From JAAYAO01 sp051133435 (GTDB lineage: Bacteria; Actinomycetota; Actinomycetes; Propionibacteriales; Propionibacteriaceae): DNA of 64,000 bases. Within the stretch, counting starts at the first letter, position 1. Each line of letters begins with the position of its first letter. The notes beneath the pieces are model-generated. The model did no database searches, was not told the origin of the DNA, and was given only the letters and a program-made list of their open reading frames with translations. Of the stretch, positions 8,540 through 17,377 are shown one piece after another. Made by a program: the position numbers and the translations under genes. The stretch is from the NCBI RefSeq assembly GCF_051133435.1, contig NZ_JBPGNY010000002.1:124001-188000 (forward strand), given 5' to 3'.

Positions 8540-10010
8540 CCGCCCCGTCCTGCGCCGGCGGCGCGGTGGTGACCACCCGGGTCAGGAACAGCACCCCGAC
8601 GAACCCGACCGCGGCCACGGCCGCCGGCAGCAGGACCGCCTCGCCCATCGCTCGGGCGAAGGGGGCGGCGAGGCCCTCGGGCAGCTCCGCCCCGAGCGTC
8701 GGGGTGGTGTGGCCGGCTCCGGGCAGGTGGGCGCTCAGCCGGGCCTGCATCCACACCGCGATCGCGGCGCTGCCGACCACTGCACCCATCTGCCGGGTGG
8801 TGTTGTACACCCCGGCGCCTGCGCCGGCCCGGTGTGCCGGCAGATTGCGGGTCGCCGAGATCGACAACGGGCCCCAGATTCCCGAACTGCCGATGCCCAG
8901 GAACAGTGACGGCAGCAGCAGCCACAGCACCGAGGCGTCCGGACGCATCGCGAACCAGTACCCGACCAGGGCGGCACTGAGGATGAAGAACCCGGCCATC
9001 GCGAACCAGCGCGGGTTGATCCGATGCATGACCATCCCGACGACGGGGCCGAGCACACCGCTGCTGATGGCCATCGGGAGGGTCAGCAGGGCCGCCTGGG
9101 TGGGTGACAGGCCACGGGCCACCTGGGTGTAGATCATCATCGGGAAGACCATCGCGGTGGAGGTGAACCCCATCGCGGTGATGGCCAGGTTGGCGATGCT
9201 GAAGTTGCGGTCGCGGAACAGTTGCAGCGGCACCAGTGGTTCGCCCCGGTTCACGGCTTGCCAGCCGATGAACACCATGAGCACCACCAGACCGGCGATG
9301 ATCAGCCGCCACACCGTGACCGGCCCCCAGATCTGGCCCCAGCCGAAGTTCTCCGCCTCCTCGAGGCCGAAGATGAAACAGAACAGGCCGATCGCCGACA
9401 GCACCACACCCAGGATGTCGAACCGGTGCCTGTTGATCTCCAGAACCGGTAACCGGCGGTAGGCCAGAACCAGCCCGAACAGGCCCACGGGAAGGTTGAC
9501 GAAGAAGATCCACTGCCAGCCCAGGGTGCCCACCAGCAGGCCCCCGGCCAACGGCCCGACCAGCACCGCCGCCCCGGCGACCGCACCCCACAGCCCCAGC
9601 GCCGGGCCGCGTCGTTCGGCCGGGAACAGCCGGGTCACGATGGCCATCGTCTGGGGTGTCATCAGCGAGGCCGACAGCCCCTGCAGCAGCCGCATCACGA
9701 TCAGCATCTCGATGTTCACCGCCAGCCCGCACAGCACCGAGAAGAGGGTGAAGCAGAACAGCCCGGTCAGGTAGAGCCGCCGCGGGCCGAAGCGGTCGCC
9801 GAGCCGTCCGGCGATCAACAGCGGAACCGCGTAGCCGAGCAGGTAGGCACTGGTCACCCACAGCACGCGGGCGATGTCGGCGTCGAAGGCCACCATCAAC
9901 GCCGGTGTGGCCACCGAGACGATGGTGCTGTCCACCAGAATCATGAAGAACCCGATCACCAGGGCCCACAGCGCACGCCAGGCGTCCCGTTCGGAAATGA
10001 CGTCGCTCAC
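8520..10010 (-). CDS. MFS transporter, DHA2 (EmrB/QacA-like) drug exporter
   Basis: 496 residues from a GTG at 10010 with a strong AGGAGG site five bases plus upstream. About 14 hydrophobic segments, motif A as GRLGDRFGPRRLYL after helix 2, and the helix 1 run ILVDSTIVSVATPAL with a membrane Asp typical of DHA2 exporters. Its 3' end overlaps the betT 3' end by 20 bases tail to tail. It lies 76 bases downstream of dctM on the same strand and may be read through from the TRAP operon. Substrate cannot be told; proton-driven efflux is the family role. Confidence 0.85.
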   Translation of the reverse strand: MSDVISERDAWRALWALVIGFFMILVDSTIVSVATPALMVAFDADIARVLWVTSAYLLGYAVPLLIAGRLGDRFGPRRLYLTGLFCFTLFSVLCGLAVNIEMLIVMRLLQGLSASLMTPQTMAIVTRLFPAERRGPALGLWGAVAGAAVLVGPLAGGLLVGTLGWQWIFFVNLPVGLFGLVLAYRRLPVLEINRHRFDILGVVLSAIGLFCFIFGLEEAENFGWGQIWGPVTVWRLIIAGLVVLMVFIGWQAVNRGEPLVPLQLFRDRNFSIANLAITAMGFTSTAMVFPMMIYTQVARGLSPTQAALLTLPMAISSGVLGPVVGMVMHRINPRWFAMAGFFILSAALVGYWFAMRPDASVLWLLLPSLFLGIGSSGIWGPLSISATRNLPAHRAGAGAGVYNTTRQMGAVVGSAAIAVWMQARLSAHLPGAGHTTPTLGAELPEGLAAPFARAMGEAVLLPAAVAAVGFVGVLFLTRVVTTAPPAQDGAVSPAGR

Positions 10011-10086
10011 CGGCTCACCTCCTGGGCGGGTTGCAGCAGGTGCCTCACTCTTTGCGGGAAGGCATCACGGCATCAAACCACGCGGG

Positions 10087-11418
10087 TCAGCCTCCCATGA
10101 GGCCGGGCAGTGCCAGCGCAATGCCGGGCACCAGTGCGATCAGGACCATCACGGCCACGTCGGAGAGCACGAACGGTGCCACCCCCGCATAGACCTCCCG
10201 CATCCGCACACCGGCCCCGGCCACGCCCTTCATCACGAACAGCTCCATGCCGAACGGCGGGGTGACAAGAGCAATACGAAGGTTGATGAGCATCAGAATC
10301 CCGAACCAGATCGGGTCCCAACCCATGGCGTTGACCACGGGCATGAGCAACGGAAGCGTGATCAGCATGATGGAGACCTGCTCGAGGAATGCCCCCAGGA
10401 ACAGCAGGATCAACTGAATCAGAATGAGCAGCACGGCCGGGTGCAGAACCATGCCGGTGACGAAGTCGATGAAACCCGAGGTGGCCCCGGAAAAGCTCAT
10501 CACCTGGCTGTAGGCACTCGAGCTGGCCATGATGAAGTAGAGCATCGCCGAGACCTTGGCGGACTCGATCGTGGACTCCTTGATCACCGACCAACTCAGC
10601 TTGCGGTAAGCCAGAGCCAACACGAAAGCTCCGAGCACACCGAGGGCCGCCGACTCCGTCGGAGTGGCCACGCCGAGGAAGATCATGCCCAGTACCAGGA
10701 ACACGATCACAGCCAGGGGAAGTGCTTCACGCAGACCGACGATCAGCCGCTTGGCCAAGGTCTTGCCGGCCTCGGCCTCATGGGCACCGTGCCCGGAACC
10801 CGCACCCTTCAGGGGACCACCCCAGATCAGGGTGACCAGAATGTAGCCAACCATCATGACGATGCCGGGAATGATCCCGGCAACGAGCAAGGGGCCCACC
10901 GGCACGTTCGCCGTCGCCGCCCACACGATCGCCAGGGTGCTCGGAGGAATGATCATGGCCAATCCCCCGCCCGCCGTCACCGTGCCCATGGCCAGTTGCG
11001 GCTTGTACCCCTCGCGGAGCATGTCCGGCAGGAAGGTTTTGCCCAGGAGCGCCGTGTTGGCGAGCGTCGAACCCGACATCATGCCGAACAGGGCACCGGT
11101 CACCGATGTCAGAAGGCCGGTTCGAGCCGGCACCTGACGGGGGAAAAGGTCCCGGATGCCTGCCAGTGACCGCGACGCCACACCGGTCCGGAACACGATG
11201 TCGCCCATCAGGATGAACAGGGCGATCGGAGCCAGCACGAACGACGTCAGAGTCTCGTACGCGGACAGCATCATGATGCGGCCGGCCGGCTTGAATCCGT
11301 AATAGAAAGTTGCTGCCGCCGCAGTGAGCCCGAAAAGAGCGAACGCCACCGGGACGCGCGCCAGCAGCAGGATGAACAAGCCGCCAACGAAGATGGCGAG
11401 AGTCAGCCACCATTCCAT
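10087..11418 (-). CDS. dctM: TRAP transporter large permease (DctM), first copy
   Basis: 443 residues from the ATG at 11418. Polytopic, with the DctM features FGMMSGSTLANTALLGK and GGGLAMIIPPS (hairpin substrate/sodium region) and ATPTESAALGVLGAF. It forms the sodium-driven transport subunit that receives an organic acid from DctP. It sits 22 bases downstream of dctQ in the order dctP-dctQ-dctM. No catabolic gene is fused to this operon, so the solute is unknown. Confidence 0.92.
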   Translation of the reverse strand: MEWWLTLAIFVGGLFILLLARVPVAFALFGLTAAAATFYYGFKPAGRIMMLSAYETLTSFVLAPIALFILMGDIVFRTGVASRSLAGIRDLFPRQVPARTGLLTSVTGALFGMMSGSTLANTALLGKTFLPDMLREGYKPQLAMGTVTAGGGLAMIIPPSTLAIVWAATANVPVGPLLVAGIIPGIVMMVGYILVTLIWGGPLKGAGSGHGAHEAEAGKTLAKRLIVGLREALPLAVIVFLVLGMIFLGVATPTESAALGVLGAFVLALAYRKLSWSVIKESTIESAKVSAMLYFIMASSSAYSQVMSFSGATSGFIDFVTGMVLHPAVLLILIQLILLFLGAFLEQVSIMLITLPLLMPVVNAMGWDPIWFGILMLINLRIALVTPPFGMELFVMKGVAGAGVRMREVYAGVAPFVLSDVAVMVLIALVPGIALALPGLMGG

Positions 11419-11440
11419 GGAAAGTATCTCTTTCGCTTGA

Positions 11441-11968
11441 TCAGTAGGTCGGCGAGACCGAATCGGTGGCGTGATCCGTTTCACGCCTGCCGGGTAGCGC
11501 CAGAATTCGGCGCACCGACTCGACCAACAGGCCCAGCGACCCAACGGCCAGGAGAGCGGTGAGCGGCCACCTGGGCAGTTGCAGATAGGTGCTGGTCACC
11601 GCGCCCACGCGATGATCATTCAATGCGGTGGTAACGGAGAACCATGCCAACGTGACGCAGATGACCAGGATGATCACCGCAACCAGCCAGTCGGCTGCCC
11701 TCGAGATCCAATGATCGTTTCCCAGCAGCTCGGACAGGAGATCGACCTTGACGTGCTCGTCCTCCCGCAGCAGAAGCGGCGCCGCCAGCATTGTGATGGC
11801 CAGGATCGAGTACTCACTGAACTCGAAGAGCGCAGTCAGCGGCTCGCCGAGGAAGAACCGCGATGCGACGGCCACGGTGACGAGCAGCGCCATGATCACG
11901 ATGCACAGAGCGGCGATCCAGACGCTGAAGGTCGCGATGGTCTTCAGAACGCGATCTACTGCTTTCAT
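11441..11968 (-). CDS. dctQ: TRAP transporter small permease (DctQ), first copy
   Basis: 175 residues from ATG 11968, one base after the dctP stop, so translation is coupled. Four hydrophobic helices with the family motifs FLGEPLTALFEFSEY and LREDEHVKVDLL. DctQ scaffolds DctM in the inner membrane. An earlier in-frame ATG would overlap the dctP coding end by 45 bases and is unlikely. Confidence 0.9.
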   Translation of the reverse strand: MKAVDRVLKTIATFSVWIAALCIVIMALLVTVAVASRFFLGEPLTALFEFSEYSILAITMLAAPLLLREDEHVKVDLLSELLGNDHWISRAADWLVAVIILVICVTLAWFSVTTALNDHRVGAVTSTYLQLPRWPLTALLAVGSLGLLVESVRRILALPGRRETDHATDSVSPTY

Positions 11969-11969
11969 C

Positions 11970-12959
11970 CTAGTTTCCGTAGATGTCGCGGAGCTGTTGA
12001 GCTTCGGGCGCACGGCTGAGCACCGAGGACCATCCCGCTTCGTCCGCCTTCTTCACAAACTCCTCGGTGTCCGCCTCGCTCATTTCGATCACCTTGATGC
12101 CCGCGCCTTCGCGCTCCTTGGCATCGGCTTCCAGGAGCTCCTGATACAGATCTCCGAGTTCGTCCTCGGTTTCCAGGATGGCCTTGTTGACAGCCTCTTG
12201 CGTCTTCTCGTCCAAGCTGGACCACTTGTCCGCGTTCATGATGATGACGGTGTCCATTTGGTAGAAGGACGCGGACGTCTCGTACCCGGTGACGTCTCCC
12301 CAGCCACTCGCAACGACACCCAGGGCGGGCCAGCCGTAGCCGTCCACGACGCCTCGTTCCAAGGCGCCGTAGATCTCACCGGGAGGCATCGCCACAGGGC
12401 CCGCCCCCAGCGCTTCCAACAGCCCGACATACACGGGCGAGGTCCGGATCGACTTGCCCGAGAGCTTGAGGGGGTTGACTTCCTCCCGGAAGTACAGCTT
12501 GTACGGCACTCCTTCAGCCATCCGCCCCACGTAGTGGATACCCGCCTTGTTGTGCGCTTCCGCCAACAGGTCGGTGGCTCCCTTTTCGCGTTCTTCCTTG
12601 GCTGTCAAGGGAGACATGACCATCGCCCGGGCCATCGGAACGTTCTGGGAATGGAAGGTGGCACCGGTGGCCGCCATATCGATGCCGCCCGTGGAGACCC
12701 CTTCACCCAACTGATCGGAGGCCATGACCTCAGTGCCACCGCGGTAGTCGAGTGTCACCCAGGGGGCTTCTTCCTTGAGCTTCTCCTCGAAGAGCCAGAA
12801 ACCCTTCATCAGGGGGTCTTCCCGGTCGAAGGCGGAAACCACGCTGAGTTTGACCGGGGCTTCCTCGCCATCGGCCCCCGAGCCCTGACCACCCCCGCAA
12901 GCTGCAAGCAGTGCGAGCGCGGAAACCATCGGAGCAATGACAAGTCGCCTGATTCGCAT
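11970..12959 (-). CDS. dctP: TRAP transporter substrate-binding lipoprotein (DctP), first copy
   Basis: 329 residues from ATG 12959, preceded by AGGAAGG. A lipoprotein signal peptide ends in the lipobox ALLAAC, followed by a Gly-rich linker. The DctP fold shows in VMASDQLGEGVSTGGIDMA, the arginine-containing solute contact region around GKSIRTSPVYVGLLEALGA and PVAMPPGEIYGALERGVVDGY. It captures an organic anion outside the membrane and delivers it to DctQM. An upstream in-frame ATG would replace the signal with a charged leader and is rejected. Confidence 0.92.
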   Translation of the reverse strand: MRIRRLVIAPMVSALALLAACGGGQGSGADGEEAPVKLSVVSAFDREDPLMKGFWLFEEKLKEEAPWVTLDYRGGTEVMASDQLGEGVSTGGIDMAATGATFHSQNVPMARAMVMSPLTAKEEREKGATDLLAEAHNKAGIHYVGRMAEGVPYKLYFREEVNPLKLSGKSIRTSPVYVGLLEALGAGPVAMPPGEIYGALERGVVDGYGWPALGVVASGWGDVTGYETSASFYQMDTVIIMNADKWSSLDEKTQEAVNKAILETEDELGDLYQELLEADAKEREGAGIKVIEMSEADTEEFVKKADEAGWSSVLSRAPEAQQLRDIYGN

Positions 12960-13023
12960 GGGGCGCCTTCCTGAACATGGGAATGGATCCAGCAGGGCCA
13001 ACGGACGGCGCCCACTGGTGACA

Positions 13024-13037
13024 GTGACGCGGGTCAC
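13024..13037. promoter_or_regulatory. Palindrome GTGAC-N4-GTCAC in the dctP/selO divergent region
   Basis: A perfect 5-base inverted repeat with a GCGG spacer sits 65 bases upstream of the dctP start, inside the 221-base divergent gap. Size and position suit an operator for a dimeric repressor of the TRAP genes. No regulator gene is adjacent, so the binder is unknown. The rest of the gap shows two A-runs near 13060-13080 and nothing else recognised. Confidence 0.35.
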
Positions 13038-13180
13038 GCTAGCGCACACTCATAGCGAAAAAAAGACTGTCGTCAAAAAAAGTACATATCGTCCGCCGAC
13101 CCTCCCACAAGGGTTCCCAGTAGGAGATGAGCCTTTCTTCACACGACGCGCAAGTACTGTGGCGTCAGGAGGCAAAGAGG

Positions 13181-14473
13181 ATGGATTGGGGTTTCGACAA
13201 CAGCTACGCCCGCGAGCTCGTCGGCTTCTACCGCGACTGGCAGCCGGGTGGCTCGCCGGCGCCGGAGTTGGTGGTGCTCAACGACGAGTTGGCTGTCGAA
13301 CTCGGCCTCGACCCGGCCGTGCTGCGGTCGGACGACGGGCTGGCGGTGCTGTCGGGCAATGCCGTGCCCGAGGGTGCCGAGCCGATCGCCCAGGCCTATG
13401 CCGGGCACCAGTTCGGCCACTTCAACCCGATGCTCGGCGACGGCCGGGCGGTGCTGCTCGGCGAGGTCGTCGACGCCGAGGGCCGACGCCGCGACATCGC
13501 CTTCAAGGGTTCGGGACGCACCCCGTTCTCACGCGGCGGGGACGGTAAGGCCGTGATCGGCCCGGTGTTGCGCGAATACCTGATGGGTGAGGCGATGCAT
13601 GCCCTGGGCATTCCGACCACCCGGGCGTTGGCCGCGGTCACCACCGGTGAATCAGTGCTGCGGCAGGGCCCGCAGCCCGGGGCGATCCTGACCCGGGTCG
13701 CGGCCTCGCACCTGCGGGTGGGCACCTTCGAGTTGGTGGCCCGGCACGGCACGCTCGACCATGTGCGCAAGCTGGCCGATTACGCGATGGCCCGCCACTA
13801 CCCCGATCTGGCCGCCGGCGACTATGCCGGATTCCTGTCCGCGGTGGTGTCGCGGCAGGCCCGACTGATCGCGGCCTGGATGAGTGTCGGGTTCATCCAC
13901 GGGGTGATGAACACCGACAACATGACGATCTCGGGCGAGACGATCGACTACGGCCCCTGCGCCTTCCTGGACGCCTATCAGCCCGATCAGGTCTTCAGTT
14001 CGATCGATACCCACGGCCGGTACCGCTACGACCAGCAGCCCGCGGTCGCGGCCTGGAACCTGGCCCGCTTCGCCGAGACCCTGCTGCCCCTGATGGGCGG
14101 CGAGTCGGCCGTCCCGGATGCCAACGAGCGAATCCGGGCCTTCTTCAACGAATACGAGACGGCCCATCGGGAACGGTTCGCGGCCAAGACCGAGCTGCCC
14201 CTCGACGAGTTGCTGGCCCGGATGCAGACCAAGGACTTGGATTTCACCACGACCTTCCGGGAGCTCAACCCGGAGACCAACCCGATCTACATTCCGCGCA
14301 ACCACCTGGTCGAAGAGGCCCTCGCCGCGGCTGCCGAGGGCAACTACGAGCCCTTCGAGCAGTTGCTGGCCCTGGTCCGCGACCCGTTCACCGAACGGCC
14401 GGGGATGGAACGCTATGCCGAACCCGCCCCGGCGGATTTCACCAGCCGCTATGTGACGTATTGCGGCACCTGA
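13181..14473 (+). CDS. selO: Protein adenylyltransferase SelO (YdiU/UPF0061)
   Basis: 430 residues from ATG 13181, with AGGAGG eight bases upstream; a longer in-frame start is possible but lacks a site. SelO is a pseudokinase-fold enzyme that transfers AMP to Ser/Thr/Tyr of target proteins and is linked to redox stress. Visible motifs: FDNSYAREL near the start, QAYAGHQFGHF, the nucleotide-binding FKGSGRTPFSRGGDGKA (about 108-124), the catalytic Asp in NTDN (D246) and the metal Asp in IDYGPCAFLD (D256). It ends in YVTYCGT, with the C-terminal Cys that replaces Sec of the eukaryotic enzymes. Somewhat shorter than the E. coli protein. Confidence 0.92.
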   Translation: MDWGFDNSYARELVGFYRDWQPGGSPAPELVVLNDELAVELGLDPAVLRSDDGLAVLSGNAVPEGAEPIAQAYAGHQFGHFNPMLGDGRAVLLGEVVDAEGRRRDIAFKGSGRTPFSRGGDGKAVIGPVLREYLMGEAMHALGIPTTRALAAVTTGESVLRQGPQPGAILTRVAASHLRVGTFELVARHGTLDHVRKLADYAMARHYPDLAAGDYAGFLSAVVSRQARLIAAWMSVGFIHGVMNTDNMTISGETIDYGPCAFLDAYQPDQVFSSIDTHGRYRYDQQPAVAAWNLARFAETLLPLMGGESAVPDANERIRAFFNEYETAHRERFAAKTELPLDELLARMQTKDLDFTTTFRELNPETNPIYIPRNHLVEEALAAAAEGNYEPFEQLLALVRDPFTERPGMERYAEPAPADFTSRYVTYCGT

Positions 14474-14541
14474 CTTGCCGTTGCCGACACCGAACTCGAC
14501 AATCATTGCGGCCGGCGGACTGTCGCGACGGTCGTCGCGAT

Positions 14542-14621
14542 GGTGCAGCCGGGTCAACCAAGTGCAGTGGGCGGGAATCGCCGCGACTCAAAACCCGCCC
14601 ACTGCCTTGCCCCGCTGCACC
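14542..14621. terminator. Nested double hairpin between convergent selO and groEL
   Basis: An inner perfect 12-base stem, GCAGTGGGCGGG (14564-14575) with CCCGCCCACTGC (14594-14605), is enclosed by an outer 8-base stem, GGTGCAGC (14542-14549) with GCTGCACC (14614-14621). Between the stems CAAG and CTTG can also pair around a bulge. There is no T-run on either strand. Its place between two convergent genes fits a bidirectional, GC-rich terminator. Confidence 0.6.
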
Positions 14622-14638
14622 GGGGTGTTGGGATCTAC

Positions 14639-16288
14639 TCAGTAGACATTCGACGGACGTACCAACCCCTCGGCCAAGTCACCGAATCCCGGCGCGTGAA
14701 TCGATCCGGGATTGCCCATCACTTCCTCGACGATGGCGGTCTCGGTGGTGATCAACAGCGCCGCGATCGAGGCGGCACTCTCCAGCGCCGAACGGGTCAC
14801 CTTCAACGGGTCGATGATCCCTCGGGCACTCATGTCGTCGTACTCACCGGTCATCGCATCGAACCCGTGGCCGGTCGGCAGGGTCTGCACCCGGTCAACC
14901 ACCTCGGAGCCCTCGTACCCGGCGTTCATCGCGATCCAGTACAGCGGCTCGGTGATGGCCTTGCGGACGATTTCCCGTCCGCGCAGGGCATCACCGGTCA
15001 ACTCCAACCGATCGAGTGCCGGCAATGCCTGAACCAGCGCCGTGCCACCGCCGGGGATGACCCCTTCTTCGAGGGCGGCCCTGGTCGCGGCCAGGGAGTC
15101 CTCGACGCGGTGCATGGTCTCCTTGAGTTCGACATCGGTGGCGGCACCGACATTGATCACCACGACCCGTCCCGACAACCGGGCGGCACGCAGCTTGAGG
15201 TTGTCGATGTCGTGGTCGATCGTGGCGCGTTCGGTCTCCTTCTCGATCTGTTGCAGGCGCGCCTCGATCTGCTCGCTGGCCCCGTGTCCGCCGAAGAAGG
15301 TGGTGGCTGCCTCGGTGACATTGATCCGGTCGCAACTGCCCAGCGTGTCGAGGGTGACCTGCGAGAAGGTGAGCCCGGAATCATCGGAGACGACCTTGCC
15401 GGCCAGCGCGACCGCCAGATCGTCCAACTCGGCCACCCGGCGGTGGCCGAAGCCCGGGGCCCGCACCACCACGGACCGGAAGGTGTCGTGCACGTTGTTG
15501 GTGACCAACATCTGCAGGGCGGGGCCGGTCACATCCTCGGCGATCACGACGAGGTTGCGTTCGGCCCTCGAGGCCGCTTCCAGCGCCGGCATCAGATCCT
15601 GCACCTGGTCGATCTTCTTGTTGGTCAACAAGATGCACGGGTTTTCGAAGACCGTCTCCATCCGGTCGCGGTCGAGGGCCATGTAGGGCGAGATGAAGCC
15701 GTGATCGATCTCGATCCCGTCCATCACGTCCATGCTGAGCCCGTAGATCGGTGACTCATCGACCGTCACCACACCCGAGGTGCCGACCCGGTTGAGGGCC
15801 TCGGCGATCACCCCGCCGATGCGCGGATCATCGCTGGCCGACAAGGTCGCAATGTGCATCAGGTCATTGGCGTCCTCGACCTTGCGCGCGGTCGACTCCA
15901 GCGATTCGACGATCGCTTGGGCGGCAACCTCGATACCGCGACGCAACTGCATCGGGTTGGCGCCCTCGTCGACCGCGCGCAGGCCCTCCCGCACCAATGC
16001 CTGGGCCAGCACGGTGGCGGTGGTCGTTCCGTCACCGGAGGTGAAGTTGGTCTTCATCGCGACCTCCTTCACCAACTGGGCACCCATATTGGCGAAGGGG
16101 TTCCCCAACTGGATCTCGCGCGCGATGGTGACCCCGTCATTGGTGATCGTCGGGGCACCGGTCAGCTTCTCCAGCACCGCATTGCGGCCCTTCGGCCCCA
16201 GTGTCACCTTCACCGCATCGGCCAGAGCATTGACGCCCTGTTCGAGCAGTTGGCGTGCTTCGACGTTGAAACGCAGTAATTTCGCCAT
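14639..16288 (-). CDS. GroEL-type chaperonin dedicated to the propane monooxygenase
   Basis: 549 residues. It keeps the chaperonin core: TLGPKGRNAVLEK, ITNDGVTIAREI, the ATP loop GDGTTTATVLAQ (85-96) and EEGVIPGGGTAL. The C-terminus ends in LAEGLVRPSNVY with no GGM repeat, and no groES is adjacent, so this is not the housekeeping copy. In Mycobacterium and related prm/mim loci a GroEL-like protein (MimG) is needed for productive folding of the hydroxylase large subunit; this is the matching gene at the end of the operon. Divergence from canonical GroEL and dependence on a genomic GroES are inferences. Confidence 0.92.
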   Translation of the reverse strand: MAKLLRFNVEARQLLEQGVNALADAVKVTLGPKGRNAVLEKLTGAPTITNDGVTIAREIQLGNPFANMGAQLVKEVAMKTNFTSGDGTTTATVLAQALVREGLRAVDEGANPMQLRRGIEVAAQAIVESLESTARKVEDANDLMHIATLSASDDPRIGGVIAEALNRVGTSGVVTVDESPIYGLSMDVMDGIEIDHGFISPYMALDRDRMETVFENPCILLTNKKIDQVQDLMPALEAASRAERNLVVIAEDVTGPALQMLVTNNVHDTFRSVVVRAPGFGHRRVAELDDLAVALAGKVVSDDSGLTFSQVTLDTLGSCDRINVTEAATTFFGGHGASEQIEARLQQIEKETERATIDHDIDNLKLRAARLSGRVVVINVGAATDVELKETMHRVEDSLAATRAALEEGVIPGGGTALVQALPALDRLELTGDALRGREIVRKAITEPLYWIAMNAGYEGSEVVDRVQTLPTGHGFDAMTGEYDDMSARGIIDPLKVTRSALESAASIAALLITTETAIVEEVMGNPGSIHAPGFGDLAEGLVRPSNVY

Positions 16289-16299
16289 CAGTCCACTCC

Positions 16300-17325
16300 T
16301 CAGGGAATCAGGATCGCTCGGCCACGGACCTTGCCCGCGTCGAGGTCGTCGATGGCCTGCTGGAAGTCGTCCAGCTTGTACTGCTGGGTGTGCAGGGTGA
16401 CCAAACCGCGTGCAGCGAGGTTCATCAGGTCCTGCAGGTCGTTGTACGAACCGACCAGGTTGCCGATGAAGCTGATCTCCTCGGAGACCATGTCGATGGT
16501 CGGCACGTTGATGTTCTCGCCGTAACCCACCACGTAGTAGTTGCCGGCCTGGCGCAACATGGCCTTGCCCTCGGCGGTGGCGCCACCCTCACCGACGAAG
16601 TCGATGATCGCTTCGGCGCCGTGACCGTCGGTCAGTTCGAGCACCTTCTCGACGTGGCTGCCGTCGGCCAGGACGGTGCGGTCGGCACCGAGTTCCCCGG
16701 CCAGGGCCAGCGCCGCCTCGTTGCGGTCGACCACGATCAGTTCCGCACCGGAGATGGCCTTCATGACCTGGATACCGATATGGCCCAGGCCGCCGGCACC
16801 GATCATCACCACCCGGTCGGAGGCGGTCAGCAGCTTGGCGGCCTTGGCGCAGACATGCTGTGCGGTCAGGCCGGCGTCGGCCAGGGCGGCGACATCGGCG
16901 GGCTCGAGATTGTCCGACAGCTTCACGCAGGAGCGCGCCGAGGTGCGCAGATACTCGGCATAGCCCCCATTGCATCCGATACCGGGAAAGTCGGAGTTCT
17001 CACAGTGCACGTCGTCACCGCGCCGGCAGGCCCGGCACAGGCCACAGGTGATCAAGGGGTGCAGGATGACCTTGTCGCCCTTCTTCAGGTTCGTCACCCC
17101 GGGGCCGACCTCTTCGATCCACCCGGCGTTCTCGTGACCGATCGTGTACGGCAGCGTTACGCCGCTCTTTTCCTCCCATTGCCCTTCGAGAATGTGCAGG
17201 TCGGTTCGGCACACGCCGGCGGCCCCGACCTTCACAATCACATCGAGCGGCCCCTGGATCGTGGGCTTCTCGACGTCCTGCATTTCCATATTCGTGTGGT
17301 ATCCAACCACCCTGACTGCACGCAT
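16300..17325 (-). CDS. Zinc-dependent NAD alcohol dehydrogenase of the propane operon
   Basis: 341 residues, medium-chain dehydrogenase. Catalytic zinc ligands are Cys39 (GVCRTDLH) and His64-Glu65 (GHENAG); the structural zinc site is Cys94, 97, 100 and 108; the nucleotide motif GAGGLGHIG lies at 176-184. In prm loci this enzyme oxidises 2-propanol, the product of subterminal propane hydroxylation, to acetone. It lies between the DUF59 gene and groEL, 11 bases before the latter. Substrate is inferred from synteny. Confidence 0.88.
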   Translation of the reverse strand: MRAVRVVGYHTNMEMQDVEKPTIQGPLDVIVKVGAAGVCRTDLHILEGQWEEKSGVTLPYTIGHENAGWIEEVGPGVTNLKKGDKVILHPLITCGLCRACRRGDDVHCENSDFPGIGCNGGYAEYLRTSARSCVKLSDNLEPADVAALADAGLTAQHVCAKAAKLLTASDRVVMIGAGGLGHIGIQVMKAISGAELIVVDRNEAALALAGELGADRTVLADGSHVEKVLELTDGHGAEAIIDFVGEGGATAEGKAMLRQAGNYYVVGYGENINVPTIDMVSEEISFIGNLVGSYNDLQDLMNLAARGLVTLHTQQYKLDDFQQAIDDLDAGKVRGRAILIP

Positions 17326-17377
17326 CGCGGTAGGTCCTTCCTTTTCCGTTCAGTCCTGGATATTCGTGAAAGAGTTT

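Noticed and set aside
14639..16288. Housekeeping GroEL
   Set aside because: No GGM tail, no adjacent groES, and location at the end of the prm operon indicate the specialised chaperonin instead.
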